Made by a program: the position numbers and the translations under genes. A stretch of 64,000 nt of DNA, taken from assembly GCA_963836085.1 (NCBI GenBank), contig CAWIHT010000013.1:180825-244824 (forward strand), written 5' to 3'. Under the pieces are notes generated by a model. That model searched no databases and had not been told where the DNA came from. It saw nothing but the letters and a program-made list of their open reading frames with translations. This document shows, one piece after another, positions 44,118-54,404 of this stretch. This DNA is from JAHEEL01 sp963836085 (GTDB taxonomy: Bacteria > Actinomycetota > Acidimicrobiia > Spongiisociales > UBA5794). Position 1 is the first letter of the stretch; every line of letters starts with the position of its first letter.

Positions 44118-46632
44118 GTGCCGTCCGAAGCCGACTACCGCTTGCCCCGCACCGTCATCCCGAGCCACTACGAGCTCACGCTGATCCCCGACCTCGTCGC
44201 TGCGACCTTCGGCGGGCACGTAATCGTTGATGTCGACGTGATGGAACCCGTCACCGAGATCGTCCTCAACACGGCGGAGCTGACGCTGGGTGACGTCGTC
44301 CTGGTCAACGACGCTGGACAGCGGCTCAGCGCGACGGTCGAGACCGACGAGGAATCCGAGCGGTCGACCCTCACCCTCGACGGCACGGCCGACGCGGGAG
44401 CGTGGAAGCTCGACATCACCTTCGACGGGATACTGAACGACGACCTCCGCGGCTTCTACCGGTCGGTCTACACCGACCCGGACGGGGTCGAGAAGACGAT
44501 CGCCACCACACAATTCGAGGCGACCGAAGCCCGCCGAGCCTTCCCCTGCTGGGACGAACCAGATCTCAAGGCGACGTTCGGCGTCACGCTGATTGTGGAC
44601 GACGGCCTGACGGCGATCTCGAACGCCGCCGAGGCAGAACGCACCGACGTCGGCGGCGGCATGGTCAAGGTCCGGTTCGAGAACACGATGAAGATGTCCA
44701 CCTACCTGGTGGCGTTCATCGTCGGAGAGTTGGTTGTCTCCGATCCGGTCGACGTCGATGGTGTGCCGCTGCGGATCGTGTATCCGGCGGGCAAGGGCAA
44801 CCTCATCGACTTCGCGATCGACGTGGCCGCGCACTCGCTGCGGTACTACGCCGACTACTACGACATCCCGTATCCCGGCGGCAAGATGGACAAGATCGCC
44901 ATCCCTGACTTCGCCTGGGGTGCGATGGAGAACATGGGAGCGGTGACCTACCGCGAGACCGCGTTGCTTGTCGATGTCCGGAAGGCGACCCAGAACGAGA
45001 TGATGCGGGTGGCCGAGGTCATCGCCCATGAGATCGCTCACATGTGGTTCGGCGACCTCGTGACAATGAAGTGGTGGAACGGGATCTGGCTCAATGAGGC
45101 GTTCGCCACGTTCGCGTCGATGAAGTGCATCGATGCGTACCGGCCCGACTGGAAGGTCTGGCTCACATTCTCGTCCGACCGTGTTCACTCGATGGAGACC
45201 GACGCCCTCGCTGCGACCCGGCCGATCGAGTTCCCCGTCGGTTCGCCGGAAGAAGCAAACGCCATGTTCGACTCGCTCACCTATGAGAAGGGCGCCTCGG
45301 TGCTCCGGATGCTCGAGTTGTACCTCGGCGAAGAGGCGTTCCGGCTCGGGGTGAGCACCTATCTCAAGGATCACGCCTACGGCAACACCGACGGCGATGA
45401 CCTCTGGTCGGCGCTGGCGGCCGCCTCTGGTGAACCGGTCAAGGAGATCATGGACACGTGGATCTTCCAGGGCGGCTTCCCGCGCGTGGGCGTCACGGGC
45501 GGGCCGTGGGGAGTACACCCTCACCCAGCAGCAGTTCCGCTACTTCGGCGACGGAGAGCAACAGTGGAAGCTGCCCGTCCTCCTTCGGTCTTCCGCGGGA
45601 GAGGAGCGCATGCTGCTCTCCGATGAGCAGGTCAGCGTTGAGGCCGGAGATGATCTGGTGGTCAACGCTGGAGCTGGTGGCTTCTATCGGGTCGGGTACT
45701 CGCCGGAGCTGCGAGAGGCGCTACGCGAGCGGCTGCCGTCGCTCAGCAGCGAAGAGCGCTACGCGACAATCTCGGACGTGTGGGCGGATGTGCTCAAGGG
45801 CGGCTCCGCCGCAACGGACTACCTGGCGCTCGTCGGCGAACTCGGCGAGGAAGCCGAAGTCGACGTCTGGCAGCGGATGCTCGCCGGTCTTGGTGAACTC
45901 GATCGGGTGGCGGCTCCTGACGTCCGTCCGGCGCTGCAGGCGTACGTGCGGAATCTCGTGGCTGACAAGGCAGAGCAGATGGGCTGGAGTCCCGCCGAAG
46001 GGGAAGACGATCGCAGCCGGAAACTCCGAGGAACGTTGATCACGGCACTCGGGAACCTCGCCGACGACGAGGAGACCCAGAGCCGTGCACGCGCCGTCTT
46101 CGAGGAAATGCGAGAGGGCGAGCCGGTGGACGCTGAGGTTGCCGACGCGGCCCTGAGCATCGTCGCGGGCAATGGCGACTTCTCGGACTTCGAGCGTTTC
46201 CTGGCGATCTCGGATGCATCCGAAACGCCACAGGAGGTGGTGAAGTACATCCGCGCCGCGGCCGTGGTCCCGGACCAGGCAGGCGCGGAGGAGCTCTTCC
46301 AGATGGTGCTGGACGGACGGATCCGTCGACAGGACGCGTTCTGGGTAATTGCGATCATGCTCGGCCAGCGTACGAACGGCCCACGGGTCTGGGAGCTGAT
46401 GAAGGAGAACTGGGACGCCTTGCTCGACCAGATGCCACCCGCAACCGGAAGGAGAATCCTCGACCTGCTGCCGAACCGTTCGGAGCCTGAGATCGCGGCG
46501 GACATCGAGGCCTGGCTTGCGGATCATCCGATCAAGGGCGGCGAGAAGTACGCCGACCAGCAGCTCGAGCTGCTGAAGGTGCGGGTCGGACTCCGCGAAC
46601 GCGAAGCGACCCGCCTCAACGAGGCCCTCTAG
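44118..46632 (+). CDS. pepN: M1-family aminopeptidase (one frameshift)
   Basis: The enzyme (about 837 aa if corrected) has the exopeptidase motif WGAMENMGAVTYRE, the zinc motif HEIAHMWFGDLVT and the third ligand in NEAFATFAS. It resembles tricorn-interacting factor-type M1 peptidases. GTG 44118 follows AAGAGGAG. The frame shifts near 45510: after GGFPRVGV the sequence continues in another frame (GEYTLTQQQFRYFG) through the ERAP1_C-like helical domain to TAG 46630-46632. A palindromic repeat element follows the stop directly. Confidence 0.88.
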
Positions 46633-46763
46633 CGCCGCGAACCCAGGGTTCTCCACCTTGTATATGACGCCGACAGCCCGCGGAATGCAAGGGGACCGCC
46701 GCCCTCGTCATTCTGTGGGCCGACGGCGCCACATAGGATGCGGAGAACCCTGGGTTCGCAGCG
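46633..46763. repeat. Palindromic repeat element (full copy)
   Basis: Left arm starts GCGAACCCAGGGTTCTCC (from 46637) and the right arm ends with its exact reverse complement at 46743-46760. The arms extend inward for about 50 bases with several mismatches, leaving a loop near 46688-46710. The left arm is repeated at 15101-15154. It encodes nothing; it may be a MITE-like or REP-like element. Confidence 0.7.
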
Positions 46764-46819
46764 TGTGGTGGCGGTAGGCTGGTTCTGCGGATCTCGGTCG
46801 TGGCGAGAGGAGCTGGGAT

Positions 46820-48344
46820 ATGGTCGTCATCGTCGACGGATCTGCCCTCACCATCGAGGACGTCGTCGCTGTCGCCCACCGCACCGCAGACGTCGAGACC
46901 GGTCCCAACCTCGCAGCCAGGATGGAGCCGGCTCGCGCTCTCGTCGAACAGATCATCGCGAACGACGATGTCGCCTACGGCATCACGACCGGCTTCGGAG
47001 CCCTCTCCTACACGCGCATCCCGGTCGAGCAGGCGAGCGAACTGCAGTACGACCTCGTCCGCAGCCATGCGTCCGGTGTTGGCGACCTCCTGGGTCGACC
47101 CGCCGTGCGGGCGATGCTGCTGCTGCGTGCCCGCACACTCGCCCAGGGCTACTCAGGAGTCCGCCCGGCGATCGTCGAGCGTCTCATCGAGTTCCTTCAG
47201 AGAGACCTCCTGCCGGCCGTTCCCGACCGAGGCTCGGTCGGTGCTTCCGGCGACCTCGCCCCCTTCGCACACCTGGCCCTGCCTCTCATCGGCGAAGGCT
47301 TCTTCCTCGTCGACGGACAGCGGGTTCCCGCCGCCGAAGTGCTCGTGGCCGAGGGATTGGAGCCGATCGCGCTTGAGCCGAAAGAGGGCTTAAGCCTGCT
47401 CAACGGAACTGAGGGCATGCTCGCCCAGGGCTGCCTCGCGGTGCACTCGGCGCGACTACTCGCCGATGCATCCGATGCCGCCTGCGCCCTCTCGGTCGAG
47501 GCGCTGATGGGGTCGAGTCGGCCCTTCCAGGACCGCATCCACCAACTTCGGCCTCATCCGGGACAGATCCATTCCGCCGCCGTCATCGCCGGACTCCTCG
47601 ACGGTTCAATCGATCGGAGCGAGCCACCGCGACGACTTCTCGCACCGGGTGCAGGACGCCTACAGCCTGCGATGCGCACCGCAGGTCCATGGATCGGTCC
47701 GGGACACGATCGACCATGCAGCAGCCGTCTTCGAACGGGAGCTTGGAGCGGTCGTGGACAATCCGATCATCTTCGCCGAAGACGGGGATGTGATCTCCGC
47801 AGGCAACTTCCACGGCCAGCCGCTGGCATTCGCCCTCGACTTCCTCTCGATCGCCGTGACCGAACTTGGTTCGATCTCCGAGCGGAGGACGGACCGGATC
47901 CTCGATCCGGAACGGTCATACGGCCTCTCTCCGTTTCTGGCGACCCGCCCGGGCGTCGACTCCGGATACATGCTGGCTCAGTACACCGCGGCTGCACTCG
48001 TGGCAGAGAACCGCGTGCTGTCCCACCCGGCGTCGGTCGAGTCCATCCCGACCTCGGGCTCGCAGGAGGATCACGTCTCGATGGGATGGGGCGCTGCCAT
48101 GAAGCTGCGCGACGTCCTGCGAAACACGGCGTACGTCATCGCCGTCGAACTCGTCTGTGGCGCGCAAGGATGCGAGCAGCGCGCCCCGCTGGTCCCGGCA
48201 GCGGGTACGAAGGAGATCCTCGAAGCGGTACGGACCGTCGTGCCCCCGCTTGTCGCCGACCGCCCTGTCGGTGCGGACATCGAATCGGCCGCACAACTCA
48301 TCGAAGATGGCGAAATCACCGCTGCGATGAATCGGAGGGAGTGA
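46820..48344 (+). CDS. hutH: Histidine ammonia-lyase (one frameshift)
   Basis: The enzyme (about 508 aa) converts histidine to urocanate. The MIO-forming Ala-Ser-Gly is in GSVGASGDLAPFAHLALPL, and GITTGFGALSY and LNGTEG are typical. A frameshift near 47610 separates this half from the C-terminal half, which continues with QDAYSLRCAPQVHGSVRDTI and ends AAMNRRE. ATG 46820 has GAGAGGAG upstream. TGATG links it to hutU. The break is likely a sequence error. Confidence 0.88.
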
Positions 48345-50007
48345 TGGCGAAGACGATCAGGGCCCCGCACGGGACCGAGCTGTCGACGAAGGGGTGGCTC
48401 CAGGAGGCCGCCCTGCGGATGCTGATGAACAACCTCGATCCCGAGGTCGCCGAGAACCCGGACGAACTCGTCGTGTACGGCGGGCGGGGCAAGGCCGCCC
48501 GGATCTGGGAGGCGTTCGACGCGATCGTCCGGACCCTGCGCGGTCTCGAGGACGACGAGACCCTGCTGGTGCAATCCGGCAAGCCGGTCGGCGTGTTCCG
48601 CACCCACGAGATGGCGCCGCGGGTGCTCATCGCCAACAGCCTCCTCGTCCCCGACTGGGCGACCTGGGAGACACTTCTGGGAGCTCGAGGCGCAAGGGCC
48701 TGATGATGTACGGCCAGATGACGGCCGGCTCGTGGATCTACATCGGCACCCAGGGGATCCTCCAGGGCACCTATCGAGACGTTCGTCGCGCATCGCCGAG
48801 CAGCGCTTCGGCGGGATCGCTCAAGGGCACGCTGACGCTCACCGCCGGCCTCGGCGGGATGGGCGGAGCCCAGCCGCTGGCGGTCACCATGAACGATGGC
48901 GTGGCGCTCTGCGTCGAGGTCGACCCCGAGCGGATCCAGCGACGGCTCGAGACACCGCTACCTCGACGAGCAGGCCGACTCGCTCGACGAGGCGTTCGAC
49001 CGTGTGCTCGCGGCCGCGGCAGAGGGGCGAGCGCTCTCGGTCGGGCTGGTCGGCAACTGCCGCCGAGGTGTTCCCCGAACTGCTCGCGGCGCGGCGTCGA
49101 GATCGACATCGTCACCGACCAGACCTCCGCCCACGATCCGCTCGAACGGGTACGTGCCCGCCGGCATCGACCCTCGCCGAGGCTGCCGCGCTGCGGATGA
49201 GCGACCCGACACGCTACGTCGACGGCGTCCCGGGCGTCGATGGCCGAGCACTGCGAGGCCATGGTCGGATTCCAGCGAGGCCGGCGCCGAGGTCTTCGAC
49301 TACGGCAACAACCTCCGCGGCGAGGCGCAGCTCGGCGGATTCGACGAACGCCTTCGCCTATCCGGGCTTCGTCCCGGCCTACATCCGGGACCTCTTCTGC
49401 GAGGGCATGGGCCCGTTCCGGTGGGTGGCGCTGTCCGGCGACCCGGCGGACATCGCGGCCACCGACGACGCCGTCCTCGAGCTGTTCCCGGAGCATCGAG
49501 CGCTGCACCGCTGGCTCGAGATGGCCGAGGAGCGGGTCGCAGTTCCAGGGACTCCCCGCCCGGATCTGCTGGCTCGGCTACGGAGAGCGCGATCGTGCCG
49601 GGCTGGCATTCAACGAACTCGTCGCAGGCGGCGAGGTGCAGGCGCCGATCGTCATCGGGCGGGACCACCTCGACTCGGGTTCGGTGGCATCGCCCTACCG
49701 GGAGACCGAGGCGATGAAGCGACGGCTCCGACGCCGTCGCCGACTGGCCGATCCTCAACGCCCTGCTCAACACGGCATCCGGTGCGGCCTGGGTTGCGGT
49801 CCATCACGGCGGCGGCGTCGGCATCGGCAAGTCGATCCATGCCGGAGCGCAGGTGGTGGCGGACGGGACGGCGGAGGCGCCGAGCGTCTCGACCGGGTGC
49901 TGACGAACGACCCGGGCATGGGCGTGATCCGCCACGCCGACGCCGGATACGAGGGGGCCGAGGCGGTGGCCCGGGCCCACGACGTGAGGATCCCGATGTG
50001 GGAGTGA
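48344..50007 (+). pseudogene. hutU: Urocanate hydratase, heavily frameshifted
   Basis: Starting at ATG 48344, the product MAKTIRAPHGTELSTKGWLQ is urocanase. Pieces in all three frames follow in order: VVYGGRGKAARIWEAFDAIV, LMMYGQMTAGSWIYIGTQGI, LTLTAGLGGMGGAQPLAVTM, YIRDLFCEGMGPFRWVALSG, then the end IRHADAGYEGAEAVARAHDV. At least eight single-base shifts occur within 1.66 kb, far denser than elsewhere in the window. NAD-binding (GLGGMGGAQP) is intact. It hydrates urocanate to imidazolonepropionate in the hut pathway. Confidence 0.85.
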
Positions 50008-50044
50008 GCTGCGAGCTGCGAGCTACGAGCTACGAGCTACGAGC
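50006..50044. repeat. 7-bp tandem repeat (GAGCTRC, five units)
   Basis: Two GAGCTGC and three GAGCTAC units plus GAGC begin in the stop codon of hutU and end just before hutI. The unit is the reverse complement type of the repeat at 23731. Confidence 0.85.
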
Positions 50045-50068
50045 CCGAATACGTCCAGGGAGCACCTC

Positions 50069-51274
50069 GTGAGTGATCTGCTTGTGTTCAACATTGGGGC
50101 GTTGGTGACGAACGATGCCGGGCGCGGGGGGTTGCTCGGGGTCGTGGAGAATGCGGCCGTCGCGATCATGGACGGATATGTGGTCGGCGTCGGATCGAGT
50201 TCCGACGTGCCGGATGTCTTCTTTGACCTGCCGAGGCTCGACGCCGGGGGAGCGGCAGTGGTTCCCGGGTTCGTCGATCCACACACGCACCTCGTCTTCG
50301 CAGGAGATCGCAGTGACGAGTTCGATCGTCGGCATCGCGGCGAATCCTACGAACAGATCCTCGCCGCTGGAGGCGGGATCCACTCGACCGTTGGTGCGAC
50401 GCGGAGTGCAGCCGACGAGGAGCTCTTCGAGGCCGCGGCCGCCCGGGCCTGGCGGATGATGGAACACGGCACGACCACGGTGGAGGTCAAGTCCGGGTAC
50501 GGCCTCGATGTCGACAACGAGGTCCGCATACTGCGAATCGCCAACCAACTCGATGAAGCGCTCCCGATGGACGTGATCCCGACGTTCCTCGGAGCCCACG
50601 TCGTGCCGGCCGCATACCGATTCGATCGAGACGCATACGTCGACCTGGTCTGCGGTCCGATGCTCGACGCCTGCGCGCCGCTCGCCCAGTTCTGCGACGT
50701 GTTCTGTGATGAGGCTGCCTTCTCGGTCACCGAGTCGAGGAGGATTCTCGAAGCCGCGGAACGCCTCGGGCTCGACCTGCGTATCCACGCCGACCAGTTG
50801 AGCCGGATCGGTGCCGCCGAACTCGCCGCCGACGTAGGCGCGACCAGTGCCGATCACCTCGACCACGCCACCGACGGCGACCTCGCCGCGATGCGATCCG
50901 CCGGCACCACAGCCGTACTCCTCCCTGCCGTTTCGTTCTCGATGGGGTTGTCGTATCCGGACGGGCGCCGTATCTGGGACAGTGGGGCCATCGTCGCTCT
51001 CGCCACCGACTGCAATCCCGGGACTGCGTATGTCGAGTCGATGCCGTTCGTGGTCGCCCTCGCTGTTCTCAACATGGGCCTGAGTGCCGACGAGGCGATC
51101 TGGGCGGCGACGCGCGGCGCTGCGCAATCGCTCGGCCTCGACGATCGGGGTCGCGTGGTACCGGACGCCATCGCCGATCTGGCGATCCTCGACGCCCCGA
51201 CCCACCTCCACATCGCCTATCGACCCGATGCCGATATCGTCGCCGCGGTCGTCAAGCGTGGAGAGGTGATGTGA
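50069..51274 (+). CDS. hutI: Imidazolonepropionase
   Basis: The 401-aa amidohydrolase has the metal site FVDPHTHLVFAGDRSDEFDRR, VEVKSGYGLDVDNEVRIL, LRIHADQLSR, SADHLDHATDGD and ALATDCNPGTAYVESMP. It makes formiminoglutamate in histidine degradation. GTG 50069 follows GGGAG. hutH, hutU and hutI form an operon; hutF or hutG is not visible. GTGA overlaps the next gene. Confidence 0.93.
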   Translation: MSDLLVFNIGALVTNDAGRGGLLGVVENAAVAIMDGYVVGVGSSSDVPDVFFDLPRLDAGGAAVVPGFVDPHTHLVFAGDRSDEFDRRHRGESYEQILAAGGGIHSTVGATRSAADEELFEAAAARAWRMMEHGTTTVEVKSGYGLDVDNEVRILRIANQLDEALPMDVIPTFLGAHVVPAAYRFDRDAYVDLVCGPMLDACAPLAQFCDVFCDEAAFSVTESRRILEAAERLGLDLRIHADQLSRIGAAELAADVGATSADHLDHATDGDLAAMRSAGTTAVLLPAVSFSMGLSYPDGRRIWDSGAIVALATDCNPGTAYVESMPFVVALAVLNMGLSADEAIWAATRGAAQSLGLDDRGRVVPDAIADLAILDAPTHLHIAYRPDADIVAAVVKRGEVM

Positions 51275-52044
51275 GCGACTACTTCTCGATCGAGCATCCG
51301 ATCCGCCTCGCGCATCGCGGCAGCCGAGTGCTGTGGCCAGAGAACACGATGTTCGCCTTCGCCGGCGCCGTCGAAGAGTTGGGCTATCACTACCTCGAAC
51401 TCGACGTCCGCCTCACCGCCGATCGGATCCCCGTGGTTTTCCACGACGCCACCCTCGAGCGAACGACGAGCGGGACGGGCAAGATCGCCGACTACCCACT
51501 CGACGAACTCCAATCCATCGACGCCGCCTATCACTTCGACCCGGACCACGACTACCCGCTGCGGGGAACCGGCATCGGTATCTCGCCGCTCGAAGAGCTC
51601 TACCGGACATGGCCCGACGTCCGCTTGAACGTCGACCTCAAGACCTCCGGCGAGGAGTGGGCCGTGGCCGAGGTGATCCGTGCCGCCGATGCCGAGCACC
51701 GGACGCTCATCGGCTCGTTCTACGACCGTCGCATCGCCCGGTTCAGGCGCATCACGCAAGGTCAGGTCGCGGTCTCGGCCGGTCCGACTGCTGCCGCAGC
51801 GATGTGGAGTGCCTCTCGCGGAGGCCGTACCACGCGGCGAAAGGTCCAGGCCTATCAGCTCCCGTTCAACTACCGGGGTTTCAAGATCGACGACAAGCTC
51901 ATTGACTCGATCCACCGTGCAGGGGCCCACCTCCATCTCTGGACGGTGAACGAGGCCGACGACATGCGGCGCTTCCTCGACATGGGCGTCGATGGCATCG
52001 TCACCGACCGTCCCGATGTGCTCAACGACGTCATGGGCGCGTAG
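51271..52044 (+). CDS. Glycerophosphodiester phosphodiesterase-family protein
   Basis: The 257-aa TIM-barrel protein shows the GDPD motifs: LAHRGSRVLWPENTMFAF, YLELDVRLTADRIPVVFHDA, LNVDLK and HLHLWTVNEADDMRRFLDMG with DGIVTDRPDVL. Catalytic His and metal-binding Glu/Asp are present. It would hydrolyse glycerophosphodiesters. Start GTG 51271 overlaps hutI by 4 bases; no signal peptide, so it acts in the cytoplasm. Confidence 0.9.
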   Translation: MSDYFSIEHPIRLAHRGSRVLWPENTMFAFAGAVEELGYHYLELDVRLTADRIPVVFHDATLERTTSGTGKIADYPLDELQSIDAAYHFDPDHDYPLRGTGIGISPLEELYRTWPDVRLNVDLKTSGEEWAVAEVIRAADAEHRTLIGSFYDRRIARFRRITQGQVAVSAGPTAAAAMWSASRGGRTTRRKVQAYQLPFNYRGFKIDDKLIDSIHRAGAHLHLWTVNEADDMRRFLDMGVDGIVTDRPDVLNDVMGA

Positions 52045-52124
52045 GCCGTTCCGCTGTCGAAAACCGTCCGGTAGCACCTGGGTGCCGACCTACAATCCCG
52101 TCCCAATCTCCAGGGAGCACCACC

Positions 52125-52676
52125 ATGAAGACCGCCCTCGTCGTCCTCGACATGCTCAACGACTTCGTTGACGGGACCCTCGCGAACACGGCAGCCGTGC
52201 CGATCATCGATCCGATCGGCCAGCTCGCGGAGGCCGCCCGCAAACGCGATGACTGGATGGTCGTGTATGCCAACGATGCTCACCGCCCAGGCGATGTCGA
52301 GTTCGAGGTCTTCGGCGAGCATGCGCTGGCCGGGTCCGCCGGAGCCGAGGTCGTCCCCGGGCTCTCGCCGCAGGGCGACGACATTGTCGTGCCGAAGCGC
52401 TTCTACTCGGCCTTCACCGAGACCGATCTCGACGCCACCTGTCGGGTGCACAACATCGGCAAGATGGTGATCGTCGGCCAACACACGAACTGCTGTTGCC
52501 GCCACACGACCTACGACGCATTCCTGCGTGGCATCGAGGTCGCCGTGGTGTCGGACGCCACCTGCATGTTCGCTCCGATGGCGGGCGACCGGTACGACGA
52601 TGTGCAGACCGAGGCTGTCGAGTACCTGGCGACGTTCTACAACTCCAAGGTGCTCGAGACCGGCGACCTGCTGTAG
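52125..52676 (+). CDS. Isochorismatase-like cysteine hydrolase
   Basis: The 183-aa protein has a catalytic Asp (ALVVLDMLNDFVDG), Lys (VVPKRFYSAF) and Cys in GQHTNCCCRHTTYDAFLRG, the triad of the isochorismatase/nicotinamidase superfamily. GGGAGCACC lies before ATG 52125. The triple cysteine at the nucleophile is unusual. A nicotinamidase-like activity is possible, but the substrate cannot be decided. Confidence 0.85.
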   Translation: MKTALVVLDMLNDFVDGTLANTAAVPIIDPIGQLAEAARKRDDWMVVYANDAHRPGDVEFEVFGEHALAGSAGAEVVPGLSPQGDDIVVPKRFYSAFTETDLDATCRVHNIGKMVIVGQHTNCCCRHTTYDAFLRGIEVAVVSDATCMFAPMAGDRYDDVQTEAVEYLATFYNSKVLETGDLL

Positions 52677-52729
52677 CAGAGCATGGAGTCTCTCGCTCGT
52701 CGCCGTGGCCGATCGGGAGCATCCCACGC

Positions 52730-53392
52730 GTGACTCCTGACGACCCCATCGAGGCGTACTGGAACGGACGGGCCGCCTCATTCGATGACAAACCACACCA
52801 CCGCTTGACCGACGCCGCCGTGCGCCTGGCTTGGTCGGCCCGATTCTCGGACTGGCTGCCGGACGGGATCCTCACCGTTGCGGATCTCGGTTGCGGCACG
52901 GGATCCGTGTCCCTCCTGCTGGCCGAAGCCGGTCACAAGGTCGTCGGCATCGACCTATCCCCGGCCATGATCGAGCGAGCCCGCGACAAGGCCCGGGAGA
53001 CCGGTGCCTCGATCGAGTACACGGTCGGTGATGCTTCTGCTCCAACCCTTGATCCCGGCACCTTCAATGCCGTGGTCGCTCGTCACATCATCTGGACTCT
53101 GCCGGAGCCTGGGGTTGTGATGCACCGGTGGGCACGCCTCTTGAAGGATGGAGGGCGGCTGATCGCAGTGGAGGGGCGCTGGGACGGTACGGGCATTGCG
53201 TTTTCAGATCTCGAAGGCCTTGTTGCGCCCTTGTTTCATGTTGTCGAGCATCACCCGTTGTCGGACGACCCTCGACTCTGGGGACGATCAATCCCCGATG
53301 AGCCGTACGCCATCACTGCAACGATGCCGACGAGGGGCGCGAACACAAGGGAAGATATGCAGGCGCACCGCGTGACGCGGGGTAGCGTGTGA
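52730..53392 (+). CDS. Class I SAM-dependent methyltransferase
   Basis: The 220-aa protein starts at GTG 52730 with GGGAG about 10 bases upstream. Motif I VADLGCGTGSVSLLLAE, motif II VVGIDLSPAMIERARDKA and motif III-like FNAVVARHIIWTLPEP are clear. The sequence resembles small-molecule or ubiquinone/menaquinone-type methyltransferases. Substrate unknown. Confidence 0.85.
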   Translation: MTPDDPIEAYWNGRAASFDDKPHHRLTDAAVRLAWSARFSDWLPDGILTVADLGCGTGSVSLLLAEAGHKVVGIDLSPAMIERARDKARETGASIEYTVGDASAPTLDPGTFNAVVARHIIWTLPEPGVVMHRWARLLKDGGRLIAVEGRWDGTGIAFSDLEGLVAPLFHVVEHHPLSDDPRLWGRSIPDEPYAITATMPTRGANTREDMQAHRVTRGSV

Positions 53393-53421
53393 TTCATGCT
53401 GTTGACCTGGAGGACGTGACA

Positions 53422-53991
53422 ATGAACGAGGCAATTGGGCGGATCGTGCGGCTGCAGGTCCATGCCGAACCGCTCAAGCAGGACGGCGCCTACGTGCCCG
53501 ATCCGCTCGTGTCGGTCGACCGGGCCTCGATCAATGCCGATGGCATGCTCGGTTGGGACAACACCGGCTGGATCGTCGACACCCACCACCGGGCGCATCC
53601 GAGGGCCAAAGGTGGTGGCAACCGTGTCCTGTCAATCGGCTTCACCGGGCACTACGCAGCCATGTCCGACCGGTTCGGTCCCGTACCGCTCGGCATCGCC
53701 GGCGAAAACATCATCGTCGATGGTCCGGCCCTCACCGCGACCGAGATCGTCGATGGCGTGCTGATCCGCCACGCGGATGGCACCGAGACGCTCCTTCGCT
53801 CTCCGCAACCCGCGGTTGCCTGCGCCGGATTCACTTCATTCCTGCTCGGATCCGAAGAGGTGCTCGAGAGGCGAGAGGTTGCAGATCATCTCTCGTTCCT
53901 GTCGATCGGTACCCGCGGTTTCATCTTGGCCGTCGACCACCTTGATCGTCCGGTCGAGATCAACGTCGGCGACGAGGTCGTCAGAAACTGA
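53422..53991 (+). CDS. MOSC-domain-like protein
   Basis: The 189-aa protein begins MNEAIGRIVRLQVHAEPLKQ and has LSIGFTGHYAAMSDRFGPVP and GIAGENIIVDGPAL, a GEN-containing segment as in MOSC domains. The usual conserved cysteine may be in PAVACAGFTSFLLG. MOSC proteins carry sulfur for molybdenum cofactor enzymes or act as sulfurases. ATG 53422 has GAGG upstream. Convergent with the next gene, overlapping by 11 bases. Confidence 0.6.
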   Translation: MNEAIGRIVRLQVHAEPLKQDGAYVPDPLVSVDRASINADGMLGWDNTGWIVDTHHRAHPRAKGGGNRVLSIGFTGHYAAMSDRFGPVPLGIAGENIIVDGPALTATEIVDGVLIRHADGTETLLRSPQPAVACAGFTSFLLGSEEVLERREVADHLSFLSIGTRGFILAVDHLDRPVEINVGDEVVRN

Positions 53992-54343
53992 ACGGGATGC
54001 CGTTCAGCAAAAGGACTTCGTCGATCGCCTTGTTCCGCGCTTCGTCGAAATCCAAGCCGGACTGTTCGCGCATCGGGATGCCGCGCTCCTGCAGGTAGAT
54101 CCGAAAGCCGTCTGCGTCTTCCAAGATGTAGAGGCCGTCGCGGGGTCCGACGCGCCTGAGTCCGAGGGCGAGCAGGGTCTCACGATCGGGGATCTCGGAG
54201 ACGATGTCGACCCGTTCGAGGTTGAAGGCGTTGGCGAAGTCCGCAGCGGTCGTGGCACGACGGCCAAGTACCGCCGAAGCCATCGTTCTGGCTTTTCTCT
54301 GCAGGAGTGCCTGGGCCTGCTCCTGGCGGGTCGGTCTGCTCAT
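53981..54343 (-). CDS. Hypothetical protein of about 120 aa
   Basis: From ATG 54343 (MSRPTRQEQAQALLQRKA) the 120-aa protein is soluble and has two helical blocks and a compact alpha/beta end (LGLRRVGPRDGLYILEDADG, FRIYLQERGIPMREQSG). I do not recognise the family. It lies between MOSC and leuD, same strand as leuD; a longer start at 54373 is possible. Confidence 0.55.
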   Translation of the reverse strand: MSRPTRQEQAQALLQRKARTMASAVLGRRATTAADFANAFNLERVDIVSEIPDRETLLALGLRRVGPRDGLYILEDADGFRIYLQERGIPMREQSGLDFDEARNKAIDEVLLLNGIPFSF

Positions 54344-54404
54344 TGGCGCCGGCTCGTGGGTTGGTCCGAGCACCCGGCACCGCGTGCCTGAGGCTCTCGT
54401 GGGT

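Noticed and set aside
43860..45524. 554-codon frame antisense to the aminopeptidase
   Set aside because: The sense strand encodes the GAMEN and HEIAH motifs; no family match in the antisense product.
49878..50072. Peptide tail translated from the GAGCTAC repeat after hutU
   Set aside because: Urocanase ends at TGA 50005-50007 in the conserved frame; the longer product is a read through the tandem repeat in another frame.
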